This document shows positions 1-10,306 of a stretch of 64,000 bases of DNA, piece after piece. Position 1 is the first letter of the stretch. Every line of letters begins with the position of its first letter. Source of the DNA: Microbotryum silenes-acaulis. Taxonomy: Eukaryota > Basidiomycota > Microbotryomycetes > Microbotryales > Microbotryaceae. The notes beneath the pieces were generated by a model. That model was not told where the DNA came from, made no database searches, and saw nothing but the letters and a program-made list of their open reading frames with translations. The translations under genes were made by a program, and so were the position numbers. The stretch covers positions 1,034,320-1,098,319 of the forward strand of contig QPFY01000013.1 of assembly GCA_003665825.1 (NCBI GenBank). Reading direction: 5' to 3'.

Positions 1-459
1 GCTTCTCGGCTTGTCTCATCTCGGACCAGGTGCGGATCGCGACGACGGAAAGATCGCGGTTGTACTCTTGCACGGGATTGAGGAATACGGGGGCGACGTT
101 CGCGACGGATGCGGCGGTGGAAGAGGGTGAAGTTGAATCGGTTGAAGTCGAGGCAGCGGCAATTGTGGTCGTCGGCATGGTCGCGGAAGGAACAGCGAAG
201 AGGATCGAGGTGGTGGATTCTCGGTGCACAACAAATCCGTGGGGAACATCTGATGCTTGTTCTGTTGGATCGCAGGTGAGATAATCAGGTCGCTCGGTCC
301 CGGGCTGTCTCACTCTTCCAAGTGAAATGGGGGTGTGAGGTGAGACTCACGCGACGCTGAGGTTGGAGCTGCGAGGGCAGAAGGACTGTCGTCTTGTGGA
401 TCGTCGGTGGCCTGGTAGACGTCCGAGTCCTGGAGGGGGGCAGGCTGATGAGTCGCCAT
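1..459 (-). CDS. TRM1: TRM1, tRNA (guanine26-N2)-dimethyltransferase, N-terminal part
   Basis: Minus strand, complement of join(1..261, 351..459), running off the left edge. Exon 1 starts at ATG 459; the donor GTGAGT follows position 351 and the acceptor AACAG precedes 261, with phase kept. The product carries the Trm1 amino-terminal signature: a segment with GFVVHRESTTSILF followed by VFLNPVQEYNRDLSVVAIR, matching the family block FYNPVQEFNRDLS. Trm1 dimethylates G26 of cytosolic and mitochondrial tRNAs using S-adenosylmethionine; the methyltransferase core lies beyond the window. The frame stays open upstream of ATG 459 to ATG 648 and ATG 684. That extension is rich in Arg, Ser, Thr and Pro with almost no acidic residues, like a mitochondrial presequence. 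Yeast TRM1 is known to use alternative starts for mitochondrial and nuclear forms, so the same may hold here (inference). Confidence 0.85.
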
Positions 460-948
460 GATGGGATTCGACGGCGATGAAGGGCTCGAGATGGAGCGGG
501 TCGTGGTGCTCGTGGTGCTTGTGCGAGAGCGAGCTCCGCGGTCGGGGCTGCGAATGGGCCAAGTCGGCGCGAGGATCGGGTGACACGGGCGTGGATGCAA
601 CAGCCAGAGTGGACTGATAAGACGAACAATAGATGGCCGAATCAACATGCACCAGCTCCGATCAACGGGTGGCTGTTGCAGCACTTGCAGACCGAGAAGC
701 AGAGTGCAGAGGCAAAATACCGGCAGCTATAAATGCAGCTAACATTATTTATTTATTTGAGAGGCAGTTCGCAACAGTTTGCGCTATATAGTCTGCTATA
801 GTTCGCGCTTGTTCGCGAGAGTTCGCGCCTGTCATCTCGAATCGTTCTCAGCCAGTGTCCAGCCAGTCCGCTCTACGGCTCTTCCACCATCTCCACCCCT
901 CTCGCACCATTTCCATCCCGGTCACACCCAAAGCAGCCCCCCATCAAG
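460..948. promoter_or_regulatory. Divergent intergenic region between TRM1 and pICln
   Basis: About 490 bases separate the two divergent start codons, or about 265 if TRM1 begins at ATG 684. An AT-rich patch with TATTTATTTATTT lies near 746-758. It is followed at about 766-830 by four copies of GTTCGC (GTTCGCAA, GTTCGCGC, GTTCGCGA, GTTCGCGC) around TATATAG. These could serve either gene. No RNA gene is visible. Confidence 0.4.
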
Positions 949-1916
949 ATGCCCCTCACACTACTACGCTCGTCCCCGCCAGCCTTGACGCGCCAACAGC
1001 TCGCGACCTTGTCCGAGTCGACTCCGGCCAGCTTTACCGACATACCCCCTCTGCTCCATCACCACGAGACCCAAGTACGCTACACCCTTGACCCGCCCTT
1101 TGAAGAGCTTGAGCGTGAAGGTGTCGCAGATCTCTACATCACCGAAGGGTCCGTTTGCTCTTTCCGTCTTCCGTCTTGGTCTTGACCTCCTCCCCCACCC
1201 ACTGACCCGGCCGCCGCGCGCTCGCATGCGAACCCGTCTGGACGACTTGTACCTTGCACAGAGCCGTGTCCTTCTTTTCAACGGCATCCTCAACGGGACT
1301 CTCGATCCCCTACCCGCACTTGACCTTGCACGCCATCTCACGCGAGCCTCCGAGATCTTCGACCACGAACGCGACCACCAATGGTGCATCCGCTTCATCT
1401 TCGTCCGAGACATCATCATCGACGACGGGACCACCTGCAGGGCCCTGCATCTACTGCCAAGTCGACGCGGAGGTCATCGAATCCGACACGGATGAACTTG
1501 AAGGGCAGACGTACGAGCTCATCCTCTTCCCGAGCGATTCTTCGACTGGTAAGTCCCGTCTTGTCGGCTCCGTCGGGAAGAACGAGCCACGAGTTCTCCC
1601 CTGAGGCTGATCTTCAAAACAATCCATCGTCCCAGTGGACAAGATATTCGAAACGCTTTCGGACTGCGCCGCGCTGCATCCCCCACCTGGCGCCTCGGAC
1701 CCATCCTCGCTTTTTGGAGGTCTTGACCCGGACTCGATGGTCTATGCCGACGAGCAGGGCAACGTCGCTGGACCTGGACTCGATTCGGTCGAAACACACA
1801 GCAGTGGAGATGCGATGGAAGATGCCCCCGATTCCCCCGATATTGCTCTTGAGAGTAGCGCTGGTCGCGTCAGGAGTGACTTTACCCATCCCGAAACGAG
1901 AAAGGGGCCATACTGA
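949..1916 (+). CDS. pICln-like methylosome subunit
   Basis: Join(949..1148, 1262..1548, 1636..1916), 255 residues; all three exons stay in phase. The start is the first ATG (MPLTLLRSSPP). The product matches pICln/CLNS1A, a PH-fold chaperone that presents Sm proteins to the PRMT5 methylosome during snRNP assembly. Seen across splice 1: LYITEGAVSFFSTASSTG then LSIPYPHLTLHAISRE, equivalent to the animal stretch LYIAESRLSW ... YPTISLHALSRD. Exon 2 continues with GPCIYCQVDAEVIESDTDELEG and then FPSDSS. Exon 3 opens with VDKIFETLSDCAALHPPPG, the counterpart of FTAMCECQALHPDP. An acidic tail follows, ending RVRSDFTHPETRKGPY. Introns are 113 and 87 bases. The family call is secure; conservation of the tail is not known to me. 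Confidence 0.85.
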
Positions 1917-2853
1917 ACGTGATCGATACGACCTATCTATGTAAATCTGCTCTGTTTCATCGAGTGCACAAGCTCTAAGACTGTGTGACTCCACAGCCAT
2001 CGGCGTCGGCGCCGGCCCACGAGTTCTGCTTTTGAGGTTCCCGAGGACCCTTGTCCGGAAGAGGGTCGTTGGGGTAAGCCTGGCCTAAGGTAGGAAGACT
2101 GTCGCCTGTGTGTTTGTAATACTCTGGAGTCGCCGTCCGAATCAGATGGGCAAGAGGAATCAACGGGGGGTGTACTATCGTGGTTCAAGCAATTACCCGC
2201 AAGCCAAAAAATCAGGGGCTGCTACAGCAGAAGCAAAAGTGCCCGGTAATTCTACGGAGCAGCGAGCGACGCTTGAACGCCGAATTTTCATATACGCGCA
2301 CAAAACTTCGAAGAAGTGTATGCGAGAATGGAGCATTTTTACGATGTTGCACGGTAAGTAAAGGTGGGGACGTGGTGGGTGCAGCACATGCAGTGACGCA
2401 TCCCCGAAAAGCACCCAGGTCGATCCCCATTCCCCAACCGGCGGCCTCCCGTCGGGCGATCGCCGTCGCCTGTGCCGGTGACCGGTCGATGCTGCCCGTC
2501 GCCGAAGCCGGCTCATTTTCTCGATCGCTTTGACAAGCTGCGCCGGCGCGTGTTTCCTCACCAGTGACCGCAGAAAAAGGAGGGATTCGGCTAAGACGGA
2601 GTTCCGAGCCCGTGAAATTTCGAGGCCCAGACCTACGCGACCATCTTCGAGCGTGACATCTCGTGGTGATTTCATTTGCGCGAAAGACAGCACTTCGCTC
2701 CCCGTTGACTTCGCACAGGATTTACCCCCCACCCTACCCTTCGTACCGAACTTGTTCTCGGAGTGCACTCATCCCGGCACACAAGACCACTGCTTCACCT
2801 GTACTCTCGCTGCTCGACGCCTTCTACCTCTAAGGCTTCTCTGTGTAGTGATA
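1917..2853. other. Intergenic region without a recognised gene
   Basis: Between pICln and the elongase. Two short plus-strand stretches have a coding-like acidic composition: around 1998-2083 (reads FEVPEDPCPEEGRWG) and around 2127-2200 (reads ESPSESDGQEESTGGVLSWFK). They sit beside AG and GTAAG dinucleotides that could be splice sites. I could not join them in phase to pICln or to a start codon, so I do not call a gene. The right half is presumably elongase promoter. Confidence 0.3.
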
Positions 2854-4465
2854 ATGGACGTCCTCTCCGCCAAGCTCGCGGCTGCTTCCCCGCGCTTTCG
2901 CGCCACGCTGGCCTCTCTCGAGAACTTTGGCACGCCACCACAACCGGATGGCATCATCTTTCCCCAGTTGTGTAAGCGACCTCTGTGGATGTTGTGGCAT
3001 ATGGTAGTCTAACTTAATATTGACGATGTGTCTATTTGCTCGACTCCTTTGCTTGCCTCGCAACCTTGGCTCGAATTTACGCCACTTGCTGCATAACCGG
3101 CCGTCGCCCTTCTAACATCGCGCATCCCCCCGGCTCCGCCCCCGCGCCTGCGACCGCTTTTGACTCCTGACTTGCGATGCATCCTCGAATTCGATGCAAA
3201 CCTACGATCTGACATTCACGCCAACAGACTCTTTTTTCTTGCATCCCTGGACTCCCATCGTCTTTGCGATCGTTTACTTCTTCACGACGAAATATTTGTC
3301 CGCTAACTCGGACGGCAAGAACAGGATCACGGGCAAGAGGTGGAAGGTCGTCGTCGTGATGCACAACTTGTTTCTGGCAGTCTACTCGGCATGGACGTAA
3401 GTCTGAGATCTCGTGAAAGGAAAGGCGTTGCTGCTCCGGTGCTACAGCAAAGTACCATGACTAGCGCACTCGCTGAGCCGCTCCCTACCCTCCGCACATG
3501 CCTCCAGCTTCGTCTCGGCTGCGCCGTTGATCTTCTCGGCATTCGCTCGATCTTACGTCGCTGATGGTCTGACGGGTTTGACCCACACCTTCTGCGACTC
3601 GTCGCTCGCGTTCTGGAGCAATAACACGTTCTCGCGCGTCGCCTATCTGTTCTACTTGTCAAAATTCTACGAAGTCGTTGACACGGCCATCATTCTGGCC
3701 AAGGGTTAGTCCTCGAGCGAGCTTCAGCACTCGAAAGCCGATGTGCTGAGTCACAGTCGCGAGTGTGTACTGACGGTCCGTACCCCGTTTCCAGGCAAGC
3801 GAGTTGGCATGCTGCAATCGTACCACCACGCCGGCGCGGTGATCAGCATGGGCTACGCCTTCCGAAGCATGTCGATGCCGGCGTGGATTTTCGTCGTCTT
3901 CAACTCGGCGATCCACAGCATCATGTACCTCTACTACGTCGCATCGGCTTGTCGTCTCCCCTTCCCCATCTTCCTCAAGAAGAACTTGACGAGGCTTCAG
4001 ATCACTCAGTTCCTCGTCGGCGGCTCGTTGGCCGTGTCGTACCTCTTCATCGCTCTCCCCAACACGCGCCCCGCTCACCTGCAGGAGGCGCTGGCGCCCT
4101 TGTTCTGCGACATGAGCCACGCGTTGGGCTCATCCACGCTCAACGTGACGAACTTGGAATTTGCGGCGAGGGAACAACTAGTGGAAGCCAGGGTTGGTGG
4201 TAGTTGTTTGGTGACGCCGAACCAGAGGCTTGCGGTTTGGATCAACGTCCTGTACTTGATTCCTCTGAGTGAGTCATCCGTGATTTAGGTGGTGCGTTCA
4301 GATGTGCATCACTCAAAAGAGATAAACCCTAACCCGTTTTGCTGTCTCTCTGTAACAGCTTACCTCTTCCTCTCCTTTTTCATCAACTCTTACCGCAAGT
4401 CCGCGATTGGCCAAGGAAAACTCAAGTCGTCTCCGACGGAAACGAAGTCGGTCAAGGCGGAATGA
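2854..4465 (+). CDS. ELO-family very-long-chain fatty-acid elongase (3-ketoacyl-CoA synthase)
   Basis: Join(2854..2971, 3228..3396, 3508..3704, 3795..4268, 4359..4465), 354 residues, five exons all in phase. ELO proteins are multi-pass ER membrane enzymes that condense malonyl-CoA with an acyl-CoA. All family boxes are visible: KFYEVVDT (KxxExxDT), the histidine box as LQSYHHAG, NSAIHSIMYLYY (NxxxHxxMYxYY) and LTRLQITQF (TxxQ region). The canonical HxxHH box has Gln in place of its first His. Hydrophobic segments include FFLHPWTPIVFAIVYFF, the one before KFYEVV, and the last-exon TYLFLSFFINSY. The tail KLKSSPTETKSVKAE is basic, compatible with ER retention. Substrate length cannot be inferred from sequence alone. 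Confidence 0.9.
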
Positions 4466-5023
4466 AGTCCCAGAGACTCGGACCGATAACGACCTGAACG
4501 ATTCGTGTTGACTCGCGCATATACGGAACAACATTATATTACCCCACCACCATCAGTTTGCCCGTGGAAGCTTCCGTTTCAGCCCCTTTCGTTGTTTCTG
4601 CGCCTAGACTCTCCCCGGGAACTACAGGCCTTCAGCGCGCAGTTGTTCGGTCCTGCTTCACCTGTATTTGAAAGGTAGAGCCTTGGAAGATTCCAAAGGA
4701 TATCATGTTTGTTTTGGTAGTAAAGTAGTCTTCTCCCAAGAAGTATCTGTAATCATGGCGTTCGGGTTGCCCGGCACTACTGTGCTCCTGGATCCAGGCT
4801 GCTGGGCTGCGTTGGGCCCCACATGGTACTACCCCCCCGGCGGGGTCATGGGCCGAAAAGGCATGAAGACGTGAGGCCGTGAGGGAGCAGTCTGGAGCAG
4901 TCCGGAGCCTTCCGGAGCACTCGGATCGCCAGACGGAGCTCGCGCTGGGGACTCGCAAGATCGTTCAGCGCCCGGTTGCCTCCGTCCTGCTCGCATGCTA
5001 GCTATATTTCTCGACAACCTGAG
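4466..5023. other. Intergenic region
   Basis: Elongase 3' flank and hydrolase 5' flank. Holds a direct run of CGGAGC/CCGGAGC-like repeats near 4893-4920 and a C7 tract at 4833-4839. No conserved coding sequence or RNA gene seen. Confidence 0.3.
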
Positions 5024-6169
5024 ATGTCGACCGAGCAACTACCCAAGCCCAAGACGTTTCATATTGGCGGCATTGCGGCCCACGTCTACGGCCTGTCCTC
5101 TCCCCTGCTTCGCAAAACCTCGTCCGGTGTTCCTGACACCGCTGAGGGAGTGACGGTGCTGTTTTTCCTTCATGGTCGGTTTGGCCATTCGCTCGAACCA
5201 CGCTACGTCAAGCCCATACAGTCGTTTCTCGAGGCTGCCGAGCGAGCGGGGAAGACGCTCGTCGTCATCGCCTTCGATCAACGGAATCATGGGCAGAGGA
5301 CCGTTGACAAGGATCGGAACAAGGGATGGAAGGACGATGGAACGAAGGGTGGAGAATTGAACAATGAAAGCCATGCGGGGGACATGATGGCGATTCAGCG
5401 TCAGTTCACCTCCTTGGGCGTGGCTCCGCAGCTGCCCCGGATCACAAGCTTTCGGTCCGGGACCTTTGCTGCCGTCCCCAATGCTCACCTACTTCATACG
5501 GACCAACGGTGTCGTTCATCAACCCGGCTCCCAGTGGGAACTGCTCGAGATGTTTCCTTGTTGATCGACTTCGCTGAGATCTCGGTCTGGCCTCGAGGGG
5601 AGCAACGAGTGGTCCAATGGTGGTGCGCTGGCGTTTCTCTTGGAGGCCACTCAACTTGGCTTGCTTTGGCGCATGGTAAGTCGACACAAGGCTGGCTTAC
5701 TTATCCGCCGAGCTGACTGTGAAATCAAGGCACGTTCGTGCACCTCACAGAGCCTCGCATCACTCTCGGCATCCCAATCGTGGGCTCACCCGACATGCTG
5801 ACGCTTTTGACGGCTCGAGCTCGGTCACTCGACCTGGCTATTGAGGCTCCGCATTTCCCCAGCCGACTCCTTGAGCTTTGGCAACGATTGGATCCGATCC
5901 ATGCCCCTCCCAAAGCTTACGAAGGCAAAAAAATACTCGTCTTGAGCGGAGCTGAGGACGAATTGGTCAACTTCGTGAAGGGAGGGACCGACGACTTTGT
6001 TAGCTCAAAACTGACCAAGGCCGTGGGGAAAAACGGCTGCGTGCAAGTATGGGTGCAGGAGAAGACTGGGCACACCTACTCTCAAGAGATGATCGAGAGG
6101 ACGTGCCGGTTTTTGGTAGAGACAGGCTGGGACTTGTCCGCAGCAGCGCAGGGGCAAAGTCTGACTTGA
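5024..6169 (+). CDS. Alpha/beta-hydrolase fold protein
   Basis: Join(5024..5399, 5535..5675, 5751..6169), 311 residues. Starts MSTEQLPKPKTFHIGG. The fold is recognisable: an oxyanion-strand segment VLFFLHGRFGHS, then VVIAFDQRNHGQR (the strand-4 DxRNHG motif), then the nucleophile elbow GVSLGGHS (GxSxG, exon 2). Late residues SGAEDELVN and KTGHTYS could supply the acidic and histidine triad members. The intron 2 acceptor was set at 5750 so that HEPRITLGIPIVG is continuous; a second AG at 5729 would add seven residues in frame. Intron 1 has no stop in the coding frame, so intron retention would still be translatable. Likely a cytosolic esterase/peptidase-like enzyme with no N-terminal signal; the substrate is unknown. 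Confidence 0.75.
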
Positions 6170-7119
6170 ACGAAGCTCGCAGTGGCACTGCACCGCACCC
6201 AATACTACTTAGGAGTTGCATAGCATGCCGCTTGAAACTTAGCGTTTCAGAGAGTCTAAATTTCATTGTGTCAATTGTATAACCGCAGGAACGAAGCTCA
6301 CTTGTTCTCACTTGTTGGGTCATGCGTAATACTTGAAAACAAGGCGGACCACCGCCCGATATCATCGTTGTTGGAATATATGTACCACCAGAAACCCAGA
6401 ACACAACGTGTTCACAGATGGACGCTGTCTCACTCAGGTTGTTAACCTGGCTTCCTCACACCTATAATTGCACGTCACGTCGTGTCGCGGTGTTTTTCAT
6501 GCCGATGGTGTTTTGCTGAACCTCGGCTGCACAAATCCGATGACACTGCGTCTTGGGAAATTCGACTCGAACGTTCAATTCTACTACAACACGCCGATTG
6601 AAGGTCTCGACAACCTTCTCTGAAATACCTGACTTTTTACAATTTTTTGGGGGACGGTTCTTAAATGTGGGGAGTTCGGCTGCCAAAGGGATTCTTCATA
6701 GCGGCGGACCCCGATTAGCCTAACACTGCTGAGTAAAGTCTCAAAAGTGCGATTCCAATGCAGCTCCTCCGGATTGCCAAAGTGATTACTAAGCCTTAAT
6801 ACAATTGGACTGTTATTGAATCATATCAGATAAAAATAAAAATAAATCAAAACAACAAAATCCCGAGCCGAACACAGGCTTTAATTTTGAAAGCTGAGAA
6901 CCCCTTGCATGCGCTGAGTCTGGATCGCCGGCCGCGCCTGTGAACTCGTCGCGATTGCCGAGTTTCCCTCGCAAAGGCGCGGTAGGGAGCGGTATTGGGG
7001 CGCGGTTGACTGCGGTTGATATCGGTTGATGGTGACGACGTCCACTTTCACGGTGGGCCGCGGCGATTTCCCCTCTCTGCTCCTCCACCGCATCTCTTGT
7101 CGTTCACGCACACATTAAA
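6170..7119. other. Intergenic region
   Basis: 950 bases between the hydrolase and citrate synthase, noticeably more AT-rich than the genes (for example the A-rich run near 6828-6862). No coding potential that I recognise. The last 200 bases are the presumed citrate synthase promoter, with C/T-rich leader just before the ATG. Confidence 0.35.
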
Positions 7120-9971
7120 ATGCTCTCCATCCGCTCCTCCGTAGCCGTGAGTTGTGCACCTTGTTCGATCAGACCACCGCTGACGCTCGCTCGCTCCCCT
7201 CACCCTCGTCCTCGCCTCGCCATTGTCCGCGCCTCACGGCCCCACGCCTCGGCCTCTGCGTTATCCGCGCTGCCCGTTTCGGCTGATCCCGCGCCTGCGA
7301 ACCGGCCCGCCGACGGCACGTCCAACATCTACAGTGCCAATTCGCCAACGCCGCCAAGGCCCACGGCGTTCGATATGCTTCTACCAAGGTGAGAGACTAC
7401 GACTCACTTCAGCGGAGACAGTTCCCGACCCTCCTTGCGCGACCATGCCGGCCAGCGGTAGCGCACACGCGTCCGATTTAACTGTTTTCTCTCTCGACGG
7501 CAAACAATTGGGCAGGTCAGGCCAATGTACCGTCCAGCTCAGTCCACCTGCGCCGAATACCCGGTCGCTCCACGACAACGAGCTAGTGTCGTCGGTCGCA
7601 GAAGTAACAGCGCTGGCGGCTGGCTTCAACCTGGCGCATCGTCCACTGCCTCTGTGGACCGGGCCCCAATGCAACGCACAGCCGGTGGGCGCTTGCGGAG
7701 CATGCCGTGCCTTCCCTGGCTAGTCTCGACCACGGCCCCTGCAACACAAACGGACCTGCGCAGTTGCCAAATTGTTGATCGAGCTCGCCACATCCCCGGA
7801 AACGGGATAACTCTGTCTCGAACAACCGTGGCCTGGGGAAGAAATGGCCCGCATGCGGGGAACTTCGCTTGACCCCACGCGGACCGCATTCCTGCTCTTG
7901 GAGGGGCCGCAATAGATCGTCTGTCGTTGGCTTATTCTGATGGGTTCACTTTGGGAATATGCCTCGGTGCCTCGGTGATGCTGTGTGCTGTGCCGTTGCT
8001 CACTCAACCCTCCTCCGCTGGCGCCTCCCCTTCCCACAGACTGTCCAAGACACGCTTGCCGAGATCATTCCCGAACGACAGGCGATTGCCAAGGAGCTGC
8101 GTCAGTCTCGCGCTGCTCGATCATCTTTGGCGGAAGATATGCAACGCAGTGCTGACTTTTCTGAGGTCCGAACGCATTCTTCATTGTGACACGAACAGGT
8201 TCGCAACACGGTGACAAGGTCCTTGGCAACGTGACCGTCGAGCAAGTTTTCGGCGGTATGCGTGGTATCAAGGCCATGGTCTGGGAGCCCTCCGTTCTTG
8301 ATTCGGAGGAAGGCATTCGCTTCTGGGGTCGCACGATCCCCGAATGCCAGCAGGTGCTTCCTACCGCCCCGGGCGGCAAGGAGATGCTCCCCGAGGCCAT
8401 GTTCTGGTACCTTCTCACCGGCAAGGTTCCTTCTGCCGAAGAAGCCAAGGCTTTCCAGGAAGAGCTCGTTAGCCGCTCCACTCTCCCTGAATTCGTGGAG
8501 AAGGCGCTTGATGCTCTCCGTGAGTTGCATTGGGGCGCTGCAAGCGACCGTAGCCGTCCGATGGATCAGCTCATCCTCCGCCGCCTTTCGCCTTGAACAC
8601 CCTACCGCAGCGACATCTTTGCACCCGATGACCCAATTCATCATCGGTGTTGCCGCCCTCAAGTGAGCTCCACACCACGCGCATTGGCCACATACAGCAG
8701 AGCACTGAAGCTCACGCAAGCGATCGCTTCACAGCCACGATTCTCAATTCGCTGCCCAGTACAAAAAGGGAATGAAGAAAGCTGACTACTGGAGGCCCGC
8801 CCTCGAGGATTCGCTTGACTGTGTGGCCAAATCCTTCACGATTGCGGCTCGCATCTACCGAAACACGTACCTCGGCGGTGTCAAGGACATGCCCGCCTTG
8901 CAGATGGACAAGGATCTTTCGTGGAACTTTGCCAACCAGATCGGCTTCGGAGACTCCGAAGGCTTTGTCGAGGTCATCCGTCTCTACAACGCTCTTCACA
9001 GTTCGTCGCGCTCGGCTCGTCCTCGTCGGACCTTGTATTCGTTCTGAGCTGATCTGCCCGTGTTTGCCTGCTTGAACGGTACAGCCGATCACGAGGGGGG
9101 CAACGTCTCCGCCCATACGACCCACTTGGTCGGATCCGCGCTTTCGGACCCCTTCCTCGCCTATTCGGCCGCCCTTGGCGGTCTCGCTGGTCCTCTCCAC
9201 GGCCTTGCCAACCAAGAGGTGCTCCGTTTCGTCCTCGCTGCGCAGAAGAAGCTCGGTGATTTTCCTAGCGACGAGAAGCTCAAGGAGTTCATTTGGGACA
9301 CTTTGAAGTCCGGCCAGGTCATCCCCGGTTACGGTCACGCCGTTTTGCGCAAGCCCGACCCCCGTTTCATGGCTTTGCAGCAATTCGGTGAATCGCGACC
9401 CGAGGTCGCTAAGGACCCCGTTTTCGGTTACGTCAACCAGCTTTACAAGATTGCCCCTGGTGTCTTGACGGAGCACGGCAAGACGAAGGTTTGTCTCGGG
9501 ACGAGCCCTCTCACTTCCAACTCGGTGGCAGACTGGACAGGGAGCGGAGCTGACCGACTCTACGCTTCTCATTTTTTTCATAACAGAACCCCTTCCCCAA
9601 CGTTGATTCTGCTTCGGGATCGCTCTTGTACCACTACGGTCTCAAGCAGTTCGATTGTAAGCAGTCGGGCCATCCTCGCCGAGGCAAAGACAGTCTAGAT
9701 CTATCTCCTGATCCGTTTGTCCTTCCCGCCATGCAGTCTACACTGTCACATTCGGCACCAGTCGATCGATGGGTGCTCTGTCTCAGCTCGTTTGGGACCG
9801 TGCTCTCGGCTTGCCGCTCGAGCGCCCCAAGTCGCTCTCAATGGCTGCTATCGCCAAACGTGCGTCTCCTCCCTGTTGACATGTAAGACTTGATAGAGCT
9901 AATGCGCCACTGGCTTGCTTCCCTCGCGGCATACAGTCATCAAGGTTGATATTCCCGGACTCAAGCAATAG
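7120..9971 (+). CDS. CIT1: Mitochondrial citrate synthase
   Basis: Ten exons: 7120..7146, 7335..7388, 8040..8100, 8199..8519, 8611..8662, 8735..9000, 9085..9488, 9587..9656, 9737..9859, 9937..9971; 470 residues, phase closes at every junction. It condenses acetyl-CoA and oxaloacetate in the matrix. Catalytic positions are present: His in [12 protein letters not shown], His in [12 protein letters not shown], and Asp in [17 protein letters not shown]. CoA/oxaloacetate framework motifs [20 protein letters not shown] and [10 protein letters not shown] are intact. The basic presequence is split over two tiny exons (MLSIRSSVA, then [18 protein letters not shown]), and mature protein probably begins near [12 protein letters not shown]. 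Intron 2 is 651 bases, much longer than the others (about 70-190). Confidence 0.95.
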
Positions 9972-10306
9972 ATCTGATGCGACGCTGACGTGATTCCGCA
10001 AGACCGAGAGGAACGTTGATTCGTATGCAATTCTTGTGTAGCTTGTCGCCCCCTCAGAAAGCTTCCAAAATAATGATCCTGCCTTCATTCATCTTCTGTT
10101 TTTTCCTTTTGGGGCCCGTGGTGAGTGATGGCGAGCTGCTGCGACTATATGACTGGGAAACCGGCGAGTGAACTTCGGCCAATCTTATGGTCAACAAGGA
10201 TGTAGGTACTACGAATGAATAGTCGAGGCCAGGGAGGAAAGCCTTTAAGCGCGCACGAAGCTCCTTCCACTGCAATTTGGAGGATATTTTAGACGTCGCA
10301 GGCGGG
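9972..10306. terminator. Convergent 3' flank shared by citrate synthase and ARPC2
   Basis: 335 bases between two converging stop codons. Holds AT-rich runs (TTCTGTTTTTTCCTTTT near 10095-10111 and CCAAAATAATG near 10065-10075) of the kind expected for polyadenylation on either strand. No precise poly(A) site can be assigned. Confidence 0.35.

Noticed and set aside
2193..2768. 191-codon minus-strand open frame between pICln and the elongase
   Set aside because: No recognisable domain, basic low-information composition, and it covers the elongase promoter; it is expected by chance in GC-rich DNA.
5400..5534. Retention of hydrolase intron 1 as coding sequence (no stop in frame)
   Set aside because: Splice-site words fit at both ends and the joined product restores the conserved run AIQLGTARDVSLLIDF; kept only as an alternative.
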